A stretch of 64,000 nt of DNA from JACPYM01 sp963699175 (GTDB lineage Bacteria; Acidobacteriota; Blastocatellia; RBC074): NCBI GenBank assembly GCA_963699175.1, contig OY969418.1, positions 806,001-870,000 of the forward strand, read 5' to 3'. How positions within the stretch are numbered: position 1 is the first letter of the stretch; the number at the start of each line of letters is the position of its first letter. The position numbers were made by a program, and so were the translations under genes. Below are positions 6,930 to 15,541 of this stretch, in pieces. The notes under the pieces were generated by a model, which saw nothing but the letters and a program-made list of their open reading frames with translations, made no database searches and was not told the origin of the DNA.

Positions 6930-7905
6930 TCGAATGAAAGTAAAACTGCTCGTTGTTAAAGAAGGCGAGATGCAGGGCAGTTCGATTGAGTTTCTGCCCG
7001 ATTATCTACAACCGGGCGACCTACTGGTCGTGAACGACGCGGCCACATTGCCAGCCTCGCTTCAAGCACGAGATGTAGACAATCATCAACTGGAAATCCG
7101 TTTGACGACACAATTGGGCGAGCGGCGCTGGCAAGCCGTCATCTTCGGCGTCGGGGACTGGCGCACGCCAACCGAGCACAGACCGTCCCCGCCACGCCTG
7201 AAGGAAGGCGAGGAGATCATCTTCTCAAAAGATTTCAAAGCCACAGTTCTTAGCGAAAGCAAGCTCTCAACTAGATTGCTAGAGTTTGAATTCAATCGTT
7301 CGGGTGAAGACCTTTGGCGCGGTATCTACCGCCACGGGAAGCCGGTTCAATACTCATACCTGAATAACGAGCTTAAGCTCTGGGCGGTGCAAAACGTTTA
7401 CGGCAGTCGCCCGTGGGCGGTGGAAATGCCCAGTGCGGGACACGTCCTTAATTGGCAATTGCTGCTGAGGCTCAAGGCAAAGAGTATTCAAATTGTCACT
7501 CTCACTCACGGCGCTGGTCTATCAGCCACAGGCGATGAGGCGATTGATGGGGCTTTACCTCTTGCCGAAAAATTCGACATCCCGGCAACTACGATGGAAG
7601 CCGTCAGGCAAACCCATACCAATGGTCGAAGCGTCATTGCAGTCGGCACCTCTGTTGTTCGCGCCCTTGAAAGCGCCAACTTCGGCTTGCGCGGACTCAC
7701 TGAGTTAAAGATTGGCCCCTCTCACAAACTTCAATTCGTAGATGGTTTGCTCACCGGCACGCACGACGTATCTGAAAGCCACTACCAACTGCTCCAGGCT
7801 TTTTTGTCTGAGTCTTTGCTGAACAGCATCAGCCAACATCTTGAAGAACAGAACTACCTCACGCACGAGTTCGGTGATTCCTGCCTCATTCTGGCTGGCG
7901 ACTGA
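6901..7905 (+). CDS. QueA-like S-adenosylmethionine:tRNA ribosyltransferase-isomerase family protein
   Basis: The 334-residue product resembles the QueA family. LLVVKEGE leads into LPDYLQPGDLLVVNDAATLPASL (compare PGDLLVLNDTRVIPARL). Later motifs are PSAGHVLNWQLL, THGAGLS and GTSVVRALES. QueA transfers and isomerises the ribosyl part of SAM onto preQ1-tRNA. This copy is diverged: the usual tRNA-binding N-terminus is shortened, and it sits beside an SDR rather than tgt/queuosine genes. It may be a paralogue with a different substrate. ATG 6901 overlaps the SDR stop by 29 bases; ATG 6934 is an alternative. Confidence 0.75.
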   Translation: MKAARSPRSDRMKVKLLVVKEGEMQGSSIEFLPDYLQPGDLLVVNDAATLPASLQARDVDNHQLEIRLTTQLGERRWQAVIFGVGDWRTPTEHRPSPPRLKEGEEIIFSKDFKATVLSESKLSTRLLEFEFNRSGEDLWRGIYRHGKPVQYSYLNNELKLWAVQNVYGSRPWAVEMPSAGHVLNWQLLLRLKAKSIQIVTLTHGAGLSATGDEAIDGALPLAEKFDIPATTMEAVRQTHTNGRSVIAVGTSVVRALESANFGLRGLTELKIGPSHKLQFVDGLLTGTHDVSESHYQLLQAFLSESLLNSISQHLEEQNYLTHEFGDSCLILAGD

Positions 7906-7924
7906 GCATAGCCGACTGTTTTGT

Positions 7925-8009
7925 TACGGAACCGGGAGCAATAGCGACCGGGTAAACTCGGTGGTGCACACAATGAGTCCACCCGGTCGCTATCGCTCCC
8001 GGTTCCGTA
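7925..8009. repeat. REP-like long palindrome, family 1 (copy 1)
   Basis: 29-bp arms at 7925-7953 and 7981-8009 with one G-U-type mismatch and a 27-base centre. The arm sequence is clearly related to the element at 24644-24737, with compensating changes on both arms. It lies between convergent or unrelated genes. Confidence 0.8.
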
Positions 8010-8094
8010 GCGCGCGCACCCTCAACACTCAGCAACACTTTCACATCCAGCCCAAAAAATTCCAAAACAGTGATGGGGTTTTGTCACAGCTCTC

Positions 8095-8293
8095 GCGTTA
8101 GGCGGTGAAGGCAGCAAGAGGCTGACACGAAGCCGTGACTAGCGCCGGGCTAAACACCTGAGCATCCTCTGACCTGCCTCACAGATTTCCTAATTCAAAA
8201 CCGCAGTCATCGCAAGGCTAGCTCGCGGCGGCCTCTGGTCGAGGTGTGCCCAAATGCCGATTGCGCGGCGGCTGCGCTTTACCAGGAGACGCC
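8095..8293 (+). promoter_or_regulatory. Duplicated 5' leader of zincin gene 1
   Basis: This stretch is similar to 9085-9273 before the next gene. Shared parts are CTCTCGCGTTAGGC, GAAGGCAGC, CACGAAGCCGTGAC, GTGTGCCCAAA and the region just before the start. A short hairpin (CTCTCGC with GCGAGAG in the second copy) sits in both. It may be a structured leader or just part of a tandem duplication. Confidence 0.4.
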
Positions 8294-9067
8294 ATGTTCC
8301 AACAGATCGCATTCACCGCCATTCTCATTGCCACGCTGACAGTCACCAGCAACGGACAGCCGCAGAAATACTTCAAGGCCAACACCGAAGTAGCGGGCAA
8401 TTCCGCCGAGTCTATGGGAGGGCTGGAAGCGGCCAGCGCCGTCACCCGTCTCGGCGACCTCACGCCCGACGCAATTCGTGAACGGTTGCAGCAGATGCGC
8501 CAAACTGCTTATGTGCCCGGTTTGTTTTTAGTGAATAAGATCGTTGAATCGAAGGAGCTGCCCAGCGCCTCTAGCAAGCGTATTGACCAACTCAAAGTTG
8601 CTTTGCAACCAGTGCTCGATTACCACGAGCGCGGCCAGATGCCGATTTATGTGCTGCGCTCAGAACAGCCGAAAGCTTATCTGGTTGAGCGCTCCGTTAT
8701 CATCATCACGACGCGCCTAATGGTTATTGCCAGCGACGAAGAGATTCGCGGTATCGTCGCCCACGAACTGGCGCACGAGTACATTTGGGATGAGCGCGTC
8801 AAAGCCATGAAAGAGAAAGACGGGCAATTGATGCGGGAGTGCGAGTTGTTCTGTGATGCGGTGGCGGCGTTCACGTTGAAGGTGATTGGCGATGAGCCGG
8901 CGAGCTATGGCCGCATCCTGCAGCGCCTGACGATCATGGGCAGCGACAAAGGCAGTACGACGACTAAGCAATCTGATACGCATCCATCGCTAGACACGCG
9001 CATAAAGCTGAATAGGTTCCTTTGCCAGCGGTTTGATCTAAACCTGAAAAAAACTTCCCAACTGTGA
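8294..9067 (+). CDS. Secreted M48-like zinc metalloprotease, copy 1
   Basis: The 257-residue product has a signal peptide (MFQQIAFTAILIATLTV, ending in SNGQ). HELAH at residues 157-161, followed by an acidic CELFCDAVAAF segment, gives a plausible third zinc ligand, as in M48-type zincins. ATG 8294 is preferred over 8246 because AGGAG precedes it and the signal peptide starts there. The start, signal peptide and about 200 bases of leader are shared with the next gene, but the mature domains have diverged. Confidence 0.75.
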   Translation: MFQQIAFTAILIATLTVTSNGQPQKYFKANTEVAGNSAESMGGLEAASAVTRLGDLTPDAIRERLQQMRQTAYVPGLFLVNKIVESKELPSASSKRIDQLKVALQPVLDYHERGQMPIYVLRSEQPKAYLVERSVIIITTRLMVIASDEEIRGIVAHELAHEYIWDERVKAMKEKDGQLMRECELFCDAVAAFTLKVIGDEPASYGRILQRLTIMGSDKGSTTTKQSDTHPSLDTRIKLNRFLCQRFDLNLKKTSQL

Positions 9068-9273
9068 TGGGATTTCCCCAGGCTCTCGCGTTAGGCAATG
9101 AAGGCAGCGAGAGGTTGGCACGAAGCCGTGACACGCCTGTTCAATGACCGGCTCAGCCTTTTCGGCCTGCCCCCGATTCAACATTGCAGTCACCACCGCA
9201 AGGCTGGCTTGGCCAGCCGACTGGACAAGTGTGCCCAAACGCCGTGACGGCTGCGCTTCGACAAGGAGGAGTC

Positions 9274-10083
9274 ATGTTCAAACAGATCGCATTCACCGTC
9301 GTGCTAGTCGCCGCATTTGCCACCGTCACCAATGCGCAATCACCAAATGACTTCGCTAGCAGTAGGGTTCGCAACAGCCGTAGCCCTCTCCGTCTGAATG
9401 AAAAGCAGCTTCAGATGGTGCGGGACAGTCTGCGGCATAAGTCCGGTTTCGTCGAATTGGGATTTGACCAGCAGGGCGTGTTGATGCTCGGCAATCGGGA
9501 GCACGTCGTGGGCGGTTCGGCGACGGCGCGCGTGCTGTTGGTGCAGGCGGTGGACAGCACAAATCTGTATGAACTGGAAAGCCACGAGAGTTCGCCGGAA
9601 ATAGCCTTTGCGCGGATTGACGAAGGCGAAGACCGGAAGGTCGGCGAGACGGGCCAGCGCCTGACCATTTACCGAGTGCAGCTTGATTTTGCTGACTTCG
9701 AGCGCCTGTCAGGCGCGCGCGAAGCCAAAGCTGCTTTCGAGATAGGCCTTGCCTTGTTGCACGAATTAGCGCACGGCGTCTTGAAGTTGCAGGACCCGCG
9801 CGGAGATATGAATCAGATCGGCGAGTGCGACGCGCACGTCAATCAAATGCGCCGCGAATTGCGGCTGCCCGAACGCTTGCTCTATCACCCCAATATGTCT
9901 GTGGTGCAACCCCGCGATGGAAAGCGCATCGTTTCCGCCAGCCTGACGTTTGTGGCGCGGGCTGAAGCCAACGCACAGCCGAGCGCCACTTGCTTGTTGA
10001 ACTGGCAGCCCAGCCAAGTTTCGCCAAACGCGCGGAACATCGCCGGTCTGCAACATGGATTGTTGATGGCAAAAAATCGTTGA
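9274..10083 (+). CDS. Secreted zincin-like protein, copy 2
   Basis: The 269-residue product has a signal peptide nearly identical to copy 1 (MFKQIAFTVVLVAAFATVT, cleaved after NAQ). HELAH is at residues 163-167, followed by ECDAHVNQMRREL, where E or D may be the third ligand. AAGGAGGAG before ATG 9274 fixes the start. Apart from the leader, signal and HELAH motif it shows little similarity to copy 1. The lack of a clear third ligand keeps catalytic activity open. Confidence 0.7.
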   Translation: MFKQIAFTVVLVAAFATVTNAQSPNDFASSRVRNSRSPLRLNEKQLQMVRDSLRHKSGFVELGFDQQGVLMLGNREHVVGGSATARVLLVQAVDSTNLYELESHESSPEIAFARIDEGEDRKVGETGQRLTIYRVQLDFADFERLSGAREAKAAFEIGLALLHELAHGVLKLQDPRGDMNQIGECDAHVNQMRRELRLPERLLYHPNMSVVQPRDGKRIVSASLTFVARAEANAQPSATCLLNWQPSQVSPNARNIAGLQHGLLMAKNR

Positions 10084-10278
10084 AGATTGCGCGGCGGCTG
10101 CGAAATCCTTAGCCTACGGCGCGAGTCGGACGCGCCGCACCAGCGCCACAAAACGCGGGTCGGTGCGATAGCTATCCCAGAGAGGCCCGACATTGAGTGC
10201 AGTGACAAAGTTGTTGCGATCTTCGGCTTCCCTTTGCAGCCGCGCGAACGCCCGCTATCGTCCAGTCTGGACGCTATC

Positions 10279-13161
10279 TTAGCGGAAGTTTTCCATCAGC
10301 ATAATGTCGCTGCCGCTCTGATCTAACTGCTCGTAAACAATCCAGCGACTATCAGGAGAAACTGCCAGCCCCCAGAAGCCCCTTCCAATCCGTCGCTCAA
10401 TGATAGCGACCGGCGTTACTTCATGGGTGGCAAAGCTGAAGAACTCAATCACTGGACGAGTAGGCGTTGTGGCGGTGGCAAAATAGATGCCTTGTTCCGT
10501 GACCGCCCAGTAGCGCCAGTACCCGGCCTCGTGATGATCAAGCACGAATGCTTCTTCACCGCCGGCGACGGGAATGCGCCAGATGCCTGGGGTTACGCGA
10601 CCTTTGGCGTAGTAGAAATACTTGCCATCGGGCGACTCGAAGCCTTCGAAGCCTCCTTGCCTAGTCACCTGCATAGCCGCTCCGCCCGTCGAGGGCATCT
10701 TCCAGATTTGCAAGCTGCCACTCCGGCTGGAGCAGAAATAAATCCACCGTCCATCCCGCGACCAGCTCGCACAGGTATCTTCCGCAGGTTCCGTCGTAAG
10801 TTGGCGAGCTTGGCCACCGTTGGCGCTGATGAGATAGATCTCCCGGTTACCCTTCAACATACAATCGAAGGTGATCTGCTGTCCGTCAGGCGACCAGCGC
10901 GGTGTGCCGGTGTCCGGGGTACCCAGGCTCGTCAACTGGATCGGATTTCTACCCTCACGGTCACAAGCCCAAATCTCAAAACTGCCGGACCGGTTGGACG
11001 CAAAGGCAATCCGCTGCCCATCGGGGGAGTACTGAGGGTTACTCTCATTCATCGTGGAGGCGATTAGCTTCACTGGTGCGGTTTTCGGTCCGGTAGGGTT
11101 GGTGATCTCAATCCGCCAGATGTTTGAGTCAGAAAATCGCTGCGTCCAAGCCAGCCGGTCTCCCTGACGAGAGGTCGTCGGGTGCAAAAGATTTTGCGCG
11201 TACACATTGACGCGGGTGGGAGTGCTGCCAGCGAGAGGAACTCGCCACAAGTGGAAGATCCCACTACGGTTCGACGAGAACACAATTTCACGGCTATCAG
11301 ATGTCCAGGTCAGACCGGCTGTCTGGGTGTCATCAAAAGTAAGTCGCCTCGGTTCCCCACCGGCTACGGGCACGACGTAAATGTCTTTCATGCCCACCCC
11401 GAGCATCCGCGCGAAGGCCAGGCTCTTCCCATCAGCAGAGAAAGCAGGGCATTCATCACCCACCGACCCGGCAGGCGGTGAAGTCAGACGTCGCTTTCCG
11501 CCAGTCTGCGCATCAAGCAAAAAGATGCCGTACGGTTCCACCGCCGAAGTTTTATCGGCCACCGCCAAGAATTTTCCGTCGGGTGAGTAGCTCAGGCTGA
11601 GTTGATAGTAAGGGCGTCTCGGAAAGATGTCAGCCAGTTTGCGTTCCGCCCCGCCCAGCGCTGGGACAAGATAGACGCCGCTCCCGGCGCCTTCGCGCGT
11701 GAAGGCGAGGTAGCGGCCGTCGGGCGACCAGACCGGGTTGAGGTCAGGGGCGGGATTGGTCGTCAATCGCAGCGGCTCCCCGGCGTCTACCAGTTTGACG
11801 TAAATGTCAGGATTATCTTCTTGCGGGCCGTCCCCGACGAAAGCGATCTGTTTGCCATCAGGTGAGAAAGCCGGTTGGCTTTCGCTTCCCGGAGAGCTGG
11901 TGATGGGAATGACTATGGGATCAGGTTTTGAACTGCTGGTGTGGGATTGATCCCGAACAACGAACTTGTATAGCCCCCAGGCCGCCCCGCCAGCGAGCGT
12001 CAAGATCACCAGCGCGATCACCGCCAAACTCTGGTGGCTGAGACGACGCTTCGGCGATGCTGCGACTTGCTCTGTAATCGCCGCCTTTGAGTCGCTATCC
12101 CGCTTGAGATTTTTCAGATCAACCAACAACTCGCGCGCCGATTGATAGCGCCGTTCGCGCTCCTTCTCCAAACACTTTCGGACAATTCGCTCAAGCTCGG
12201 CAGGCACGTCGTAGTTGAAGCGCGCCATCGCTTCCGGCTGCGCGTGCAGGATGCGATCCAGTAGCTCGCTCGTGTTGGTTCCAGCGAAGGGCAACCGTCC
12301 CGTCGCCATTTCGTAGAGCACGACACCCAGACTGAACAGGTCGCTGCGCTGATCCACCTCGCGTCCCAGCGCCTGCTCCGGACTCATATACGGCACAGTC
12401 CCCATCACCACGCCCGGCGCAGTCTTCGCCAGCGTGCTAATGTCGCTGCTTATAGGCTGCGTTGGCCGCGCGATTTTCGCCAAACCAAAGTCGAGCACCT
12501 TCACCTGTCCGCGCTCGTTGAGCATCACGTTCGCCGGTTTGATGTCGCGGTGCGTGATCCCCTTGCTGTGCGCTTCGTCCAGCGCGTCGGCGATCTGACT
12601 ACCAATCTCCACAATCTCGCTGACCTCAAGCGGCTGGCCGTTGATCTTCGCCGCAAGCGTCTGCCCCTCGACGCACTCCATCGCAATGAAGCTCAAGCCT
12701 TCCGCCTCGCCGATTTCGTAGATGTGCGCGACATTCGGATGATTGAGCGCCGAAGCCGCCTTCGCCTCGCGGATGAAGCGCCGCATCCGCTCCGCGTCCG
12801 CTGCCACTTCGGCAGGCAAAATCTTCAAAGCCACCGTACGGTCGAGTCTAGTGTCACGCGCCTGGTAGACCTCGCCCATACCGCCTTGGCCCAACAGCGC
12901 GACGATCTGGTAATGCGCGAGGCTCTTGCCAATCAGTGATTTGTCGTGTTCGCCGATCAGTAGCGGTGCGGCAAGTTGGTAGGCCGGGAGTTCAATCAAG
13001 CTCACTGCCTGCTCGTCAGCAATAATCAGCAGTTCGACCTCGCGGTGCAATGCATCGTCCCCGGCACAGGCTTGTGCGATAAAGGCCGTTTGTTCGCTGG
13101 GGGCGCGTTCGCGCGCGGCGTGGAAGATGTCTTCGACTTGCCGCATTCGTTCAGGTGTCAT
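10279..13161 (-). CDS. Membrane serine/threonine kinase with PD40 beta-propeller
   Basis: 960 residues. An acidobacterial-type N-terminal segment is followed by a Hanks-type kinase domain (GQGGMGEVY, ALKIL, HRDIKPANVML, DFGLAKI), one transmembrane helix near residue 385 (LAVIALVILTLAGGAAWGL), and an extracellular TolB/PD40 propeller with many SPDG-type repeats. The design puts a sensor propeller outside and the kinase inside. ATG overlaps the 3' end of the ECF sigma gene by 11 bases, so the two are co-expressed. This sigma/kinase pair is frequent in Acidobacteriota. Confidence 0.93.
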   Translation of the reverse strand: MTPERMRQVEDIFHAARERAPSEQTAFIAQACAGDDALHREVELLIIADEQAVSLIELPAYQLAAPLLIGEHDKSLIGKSLAHYQIVALLGQGGMGEVYQARDTRLDRTVALKILPAEVAADAERMRRFIREAKAASALNHPNVAHIYEIGEAEGLSFIAMECVEGQTLAAKINGQPLEVSEIVEIGSQIADALDEAHSKGITHRDIKPANVMLNERGQVKVLDFGLAKIARPTQPISSDISTLAKTAPGVVMGTVPYMSPEQALGREVDQRSDLFSLGVVLYEMATGRLPFAGTNTSELLDRILHAQPEAMARFNYDVPAELERIVRKCLEKERERRYQSARELLVDLKNLKRDSDSKAAITEQVAASPKRRLSHQSLAVIALVILTLAGGAAWGLYKFVVRDQSHTSSSKPDPIVIPITSSPGSESQPAFSPDGKQIAFVGDGPQEDNPDIYVKLVDAGEPLRLTTNPAPDLNPVWSPDGRYLAFTREGAGSGVYLVPALGGAERKLADIFPRRPYYQLSLSYSPDGKFLAVADKTSAVEPYGIFLLDAQTGGKRRLTSPPAGSVGDECPAFSADGKSLAFARMLGVGMKDIYVVPVAGGEPRRLTFDDTQTAGLTWTSDSREIVFSSNRSGIFHLWRVPLAGSTPTRVNVYAQNLLHPTTSRQGDRLAWTQRFSDSNIWRIEITNPTGPKTAPVKLIASTMNESNPQYSPDGQRIAFASNRSGSFEIWACDREGRNPIQLTSLGTPDTGTPRWSPDGQQITFDCMLKGNREIYLISANGGQARQLTTEPAEDTCASWSRDGRWIYFCSSRSGSLQIWKMPSTGGAAMQVTRQGGFEGFESPDGKYFYYAKGRVTPGIWRIPVAGGEEAFVLDHHEAGYWRYWAVTEQGIYFATATTPTRPVIEFFSFATHEVTPVAIIERRIGRGFWGLAVSPDSRWIVYEQLDQSGSDIMLMENFR

Positions 13162-13732
13162 TAGTTTTGCCTTCCGTCAACATCCGATGCAGCCACGCTT
13201 TGGCCGCGCGCCATTCGCGTTGCACAGTTGGCAAAGAAATACCCAGCACTTCTGCCGTCTCTTCCTCAGTCAGCCCGCCGAAAAAGCGCAACTCGACGAT
13301 GCGGCCTTTGCGCGCATCCATCACCGTCAATTTCTCCAACGCTTCGTCAACCGCAAGTAACTCAGCGGCGCGCGCCTCGGTCACTGCGGCAGCCTCATCG
13401 AGCGAAACTCTCAGCGCCCCGCCGCCGCGCTTCTGGTAATGGTAGCTGCGCGCGTGGTCAATCAGGATGCGCCGCATCAACTGGGCCGCGATGCCAAAGA
13501 AGTGCGCGCGGTTCTGCCAACGCACTTGCCGCTGGTCTATCAAGCGCAAGTAGGCCTCGTTGACCAGCGCCGAAGTCTGCAAGGTATGGCCCGGCCTTTC
13601 GCGTCGCATGTAGTGCCCGGCCAAGCGACGCAACTCGGCGTTGACCAGAGGTAGCAACTTATCAAGCGCCGCCTGATCGCCTTCGCTCCAAGCTTTAAGA
13701 AGCTGGGTCATGTCCTGTGAAGCAGGAGTCAT
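13151..13732 (-). CDS. ECF-subfamily RNA polymerase sigma factor
   Basis: The 193-residue product is of the acidobacterial/planctomycete ECF type (TIGR02999-like). Region 2 includes ALVNEAYLRLID and AHFFGIAAQLMRRILIDHAR. Region 4 has ELRFFGGLTEEETAEVLGIS with the HTH at LPTVQREWRAAKAWL. It probably works with the kinase encoded directly downstream. No anti-sigma factor gene is adjacent, as usual for this group. Confidence 0.92.
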   Translation of the reverse strand: MTPASQDMTQLLKAWSEGDQAALDKLLPLVNAELRRLAGHYMRRERPGHTLQTSALVNEAYLRLIDQRQVRWQNRAHFFGIAAQLMRRILIDHARSYHYQKRGGGALRVSLDEAAAVTEARAAELLAVDEALEKLTVMDARKGRIVELRFFGGLTEEETAEVLGISLPTVQREWRAAKAWLHRMLTEGKTNDT

Positions 13733-14057
13733 CTCTACTTTCTCCGTTGTACTGCTTACTGCTTGGTTGGGCCGCGCGGATTATAGCGCCCGCGCCGAAC
13801 TTTTCCAGACCGGCGGGGAGAGAAAAACTTTGCAGAGCGTAGAGCGGTGACTTACTTGCCCAATCAAGACTGCAAACGTACACTCCGTTTTGTTTTGCGC
13901 AAGCGTTAATCGGAAAGACAGTGACCCGAGTTTCGACGCGAGTAAACTCTCGACTAGCGGGAGTGCGCTGCTGAGTTGCCAGATTTGCATGAGCTTTTCG
14001 CCGACGTGTGCGAGCAGATCGAGGCGAGACCTGATGAGATGAGACACGTCACTTACA
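13733..14057. other. Intergenic stretch without convincing gene
   Basis: I see no supported gene. A 96-codon minus frame starting at 14071 overlaps the end of the permease but has no domain or coding character. The stretch presumably carries the ECF gene promoter. Confidence 0.5.
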
Positions 14058-14819
14058 TCAAAAAAATTCATCCTTTTGAACCAGAAATCCGTATCGCTTA
14101 GCCATCACTCTTTCGATGATAACAATGACAATGAACCAGACGATCCCTAGGATCGTGGAGATGAATATGGCAGCAAACATCTCAGGTGTATTTGATTGGC
14201 GTGAAAAGATGACAATCAAAAATCCAAGTCCCTTATCAGCGGCAACGAATTCTGCGACTATTGCGCCAACCACCGCTAATGATGATGAGAGTTTTATTGC
14301 GGCGAACAAGTATGGCAGTGACGACGGTAACCGGAGATACATTAAAGTTTGTACCCAATTGGTCTTCCAACTCTGGAATAAATCAAGATAATCTTGTTCG
14401 ACGGCCCTTAACCCACGAACCCCGTTTATGAGTGTCGGAAAAAAACAGACGGCGGCAGCAGTAACCGCCTTGGACATAAACCCTTCGTGCAACCATAGCA
14501 GTAGGATAGGCGCGAAAGCGACTACGGGCGTTGTTTTCAAAGCAATGGCATAAGGGACAATCACATTCTCTAAGTTTGGCCACCTGATGATTGCTATTGC
14601 GATCAGTACGGCAGCAATGTTACCGATTATGAAGCCTGTAATAGCCTCAGCCGCTGTTACGCCAAAGTGAATAGGTAAATCTCGAATTGTAAATACACTC
14701 TCGAAGACACTCTTTAGCGAAGGGAGTATGATAGGTGGAAGCGCTGCTAAATAACGCACCAACTCCCACGTAATACCAGCGACGATAAGAGCCAACACTG
14801 GAGGCCAGATCTTTCTCAT
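14058..14819 (-). CDS. ABC transporter permease (SsuC/TauC/ThiX type)
   Basis: 253 residues with six predicted membrane segments and the BPD_transp_1 coupling region (TTPVVAFAPILLLWLHEGFMS ... EQDYLDLF). It is the last gene of a three-gene operon on the minus strand, overlapping the ATPase gene by four bases. Together they would import a small organic compound; pyrimidine thiamine precursors, sulfonates or similar are typical for this group. Confidence 0.88.
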   Translation of the reverse strand: MRKIWPPVLALIVAGITWELVRYLAALPPIILPSLKSVFESVFTIRDLPIHFGVTAAEAITGFIIGNIAAVLIAIAIIRWPNLENVIVPYAIALKTTPVVAFAPILLLWLHEGFMSKAVTAAAVCFFPTLINGVRGLRAVEQDYLDLFQSWKTNWVQTLMYLRLPSSLPYLFAAIKLSSSLAVVGAIVAEFVAADKGLGFLIVIFSRQSNTPEMFAAIFISTILGIVWFIVIVIIERVMAKRYGFLVQKDEFF

Positions 14820-15541
14820 AGGTTCTTCGTCATCTGATTGCGTACAGCAGTAAGATATGGATTCAATTTATCACTCAGCCATAGCTCATCAGTTCGCGGC
14901 ATCGGAAGATCAATGGTGATTTCGTAACTGATCCTGGCGGGCCATTGGCTCAAGACAATCACACGATGTCCAAGAAATACCGCATCGTGGATCGAATGAG
15001 TAACGAAAATTGCGCTGCGATTCTTTAGTGTATTCGACAATTCGATGCATACATTCTGGCGAGTTATCTCATCAAGCCCAGAAAAAGGCTCGTCTAGCAA
15101 GAGCAGCTTAGCGTCTTCGGCTATCGCCCGTGCCAAACACACTCGCTGCGCCATTCCAATTGAAATCTCTCTAGGGAAATAATCGGTGAAGCCTTCGAGG
15201 TTGAAGGCTTTTAGTGAATCTGCTACAGCTTTCGCGTCATACTCACGATTACCGAGCTTATACGGCAGCCGTAGGTTCTCCCCTATCGTCAGCCATTCCA
15301 ATAAGACTGGGCGCTGAAAGACAAGAGATACTTGCGGCAGAGATGATACTTCTCCATAGTCAAAAATTATTTCTCCTGACGAGGGACTAATAAGCCCAGC
15401 TATACACCTCAACAAAGTACTCTTCCCACAACCAGAAGGGCCAACTATGGAAACTATTTCGTTCCGGCCAACCGAGAAATTAATGGAGTCTAGTACCTGC
15501 AGGTCTCCAAAACTGATAGAAAGATTATTGATGCTGAGCAT
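14816..15541 (-). CDS. ABC transporter ATP-binding protein
   Basis: The 241-residue ATPase of the nitrate/sulfonate/thiamine-precursor group has Walker A GPSGCGKST, Walker B LLLLDEPFSGLDE and H-loop VTHSI. The signature motif is unusual: ISIGMAQRV instead of LSGGQ-QRV. Start and stop overlap both neighbours (ATG over the upstream stop; ATGA into the permease), so the three genes are translated as an operon. The region is visibly more A+T-rich than its surroundings. Confidence 0.88.
   Translation of the reverse strand: MLSINNLSISFGDLQVLDSINFSVGRNEIVSIVGPSGCGKSTLLRCIAGLISPSSGEIIFDYGEVSSLPQVSLVFQRPVLLEWLTIGENLRLPYKLGNREYDAKAVADSLKAFNLEGFTDYFPREISIGMAQRVCLARAIAEDAKLLLLDEPFSGLDEITRQNVCIELSNTLKNRSAIFVTHSIHDAVFLGHRVIVLSQWPARISYEITIDLPMPRTDELWLSDKLNPYLTAVRNQMTKNL

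Noticed and set aside
10423..11067. 214-codon + strand ORF inside the kinase gene
   Set aside because: Antisense shadow of the PD40 propeller; no protein-like features.
13781..14071. 96-codon minus-strand ORF after the ABC permease
   Set aside because: Overlaps the permease end, no domain, no ribosome site and poor coding character.
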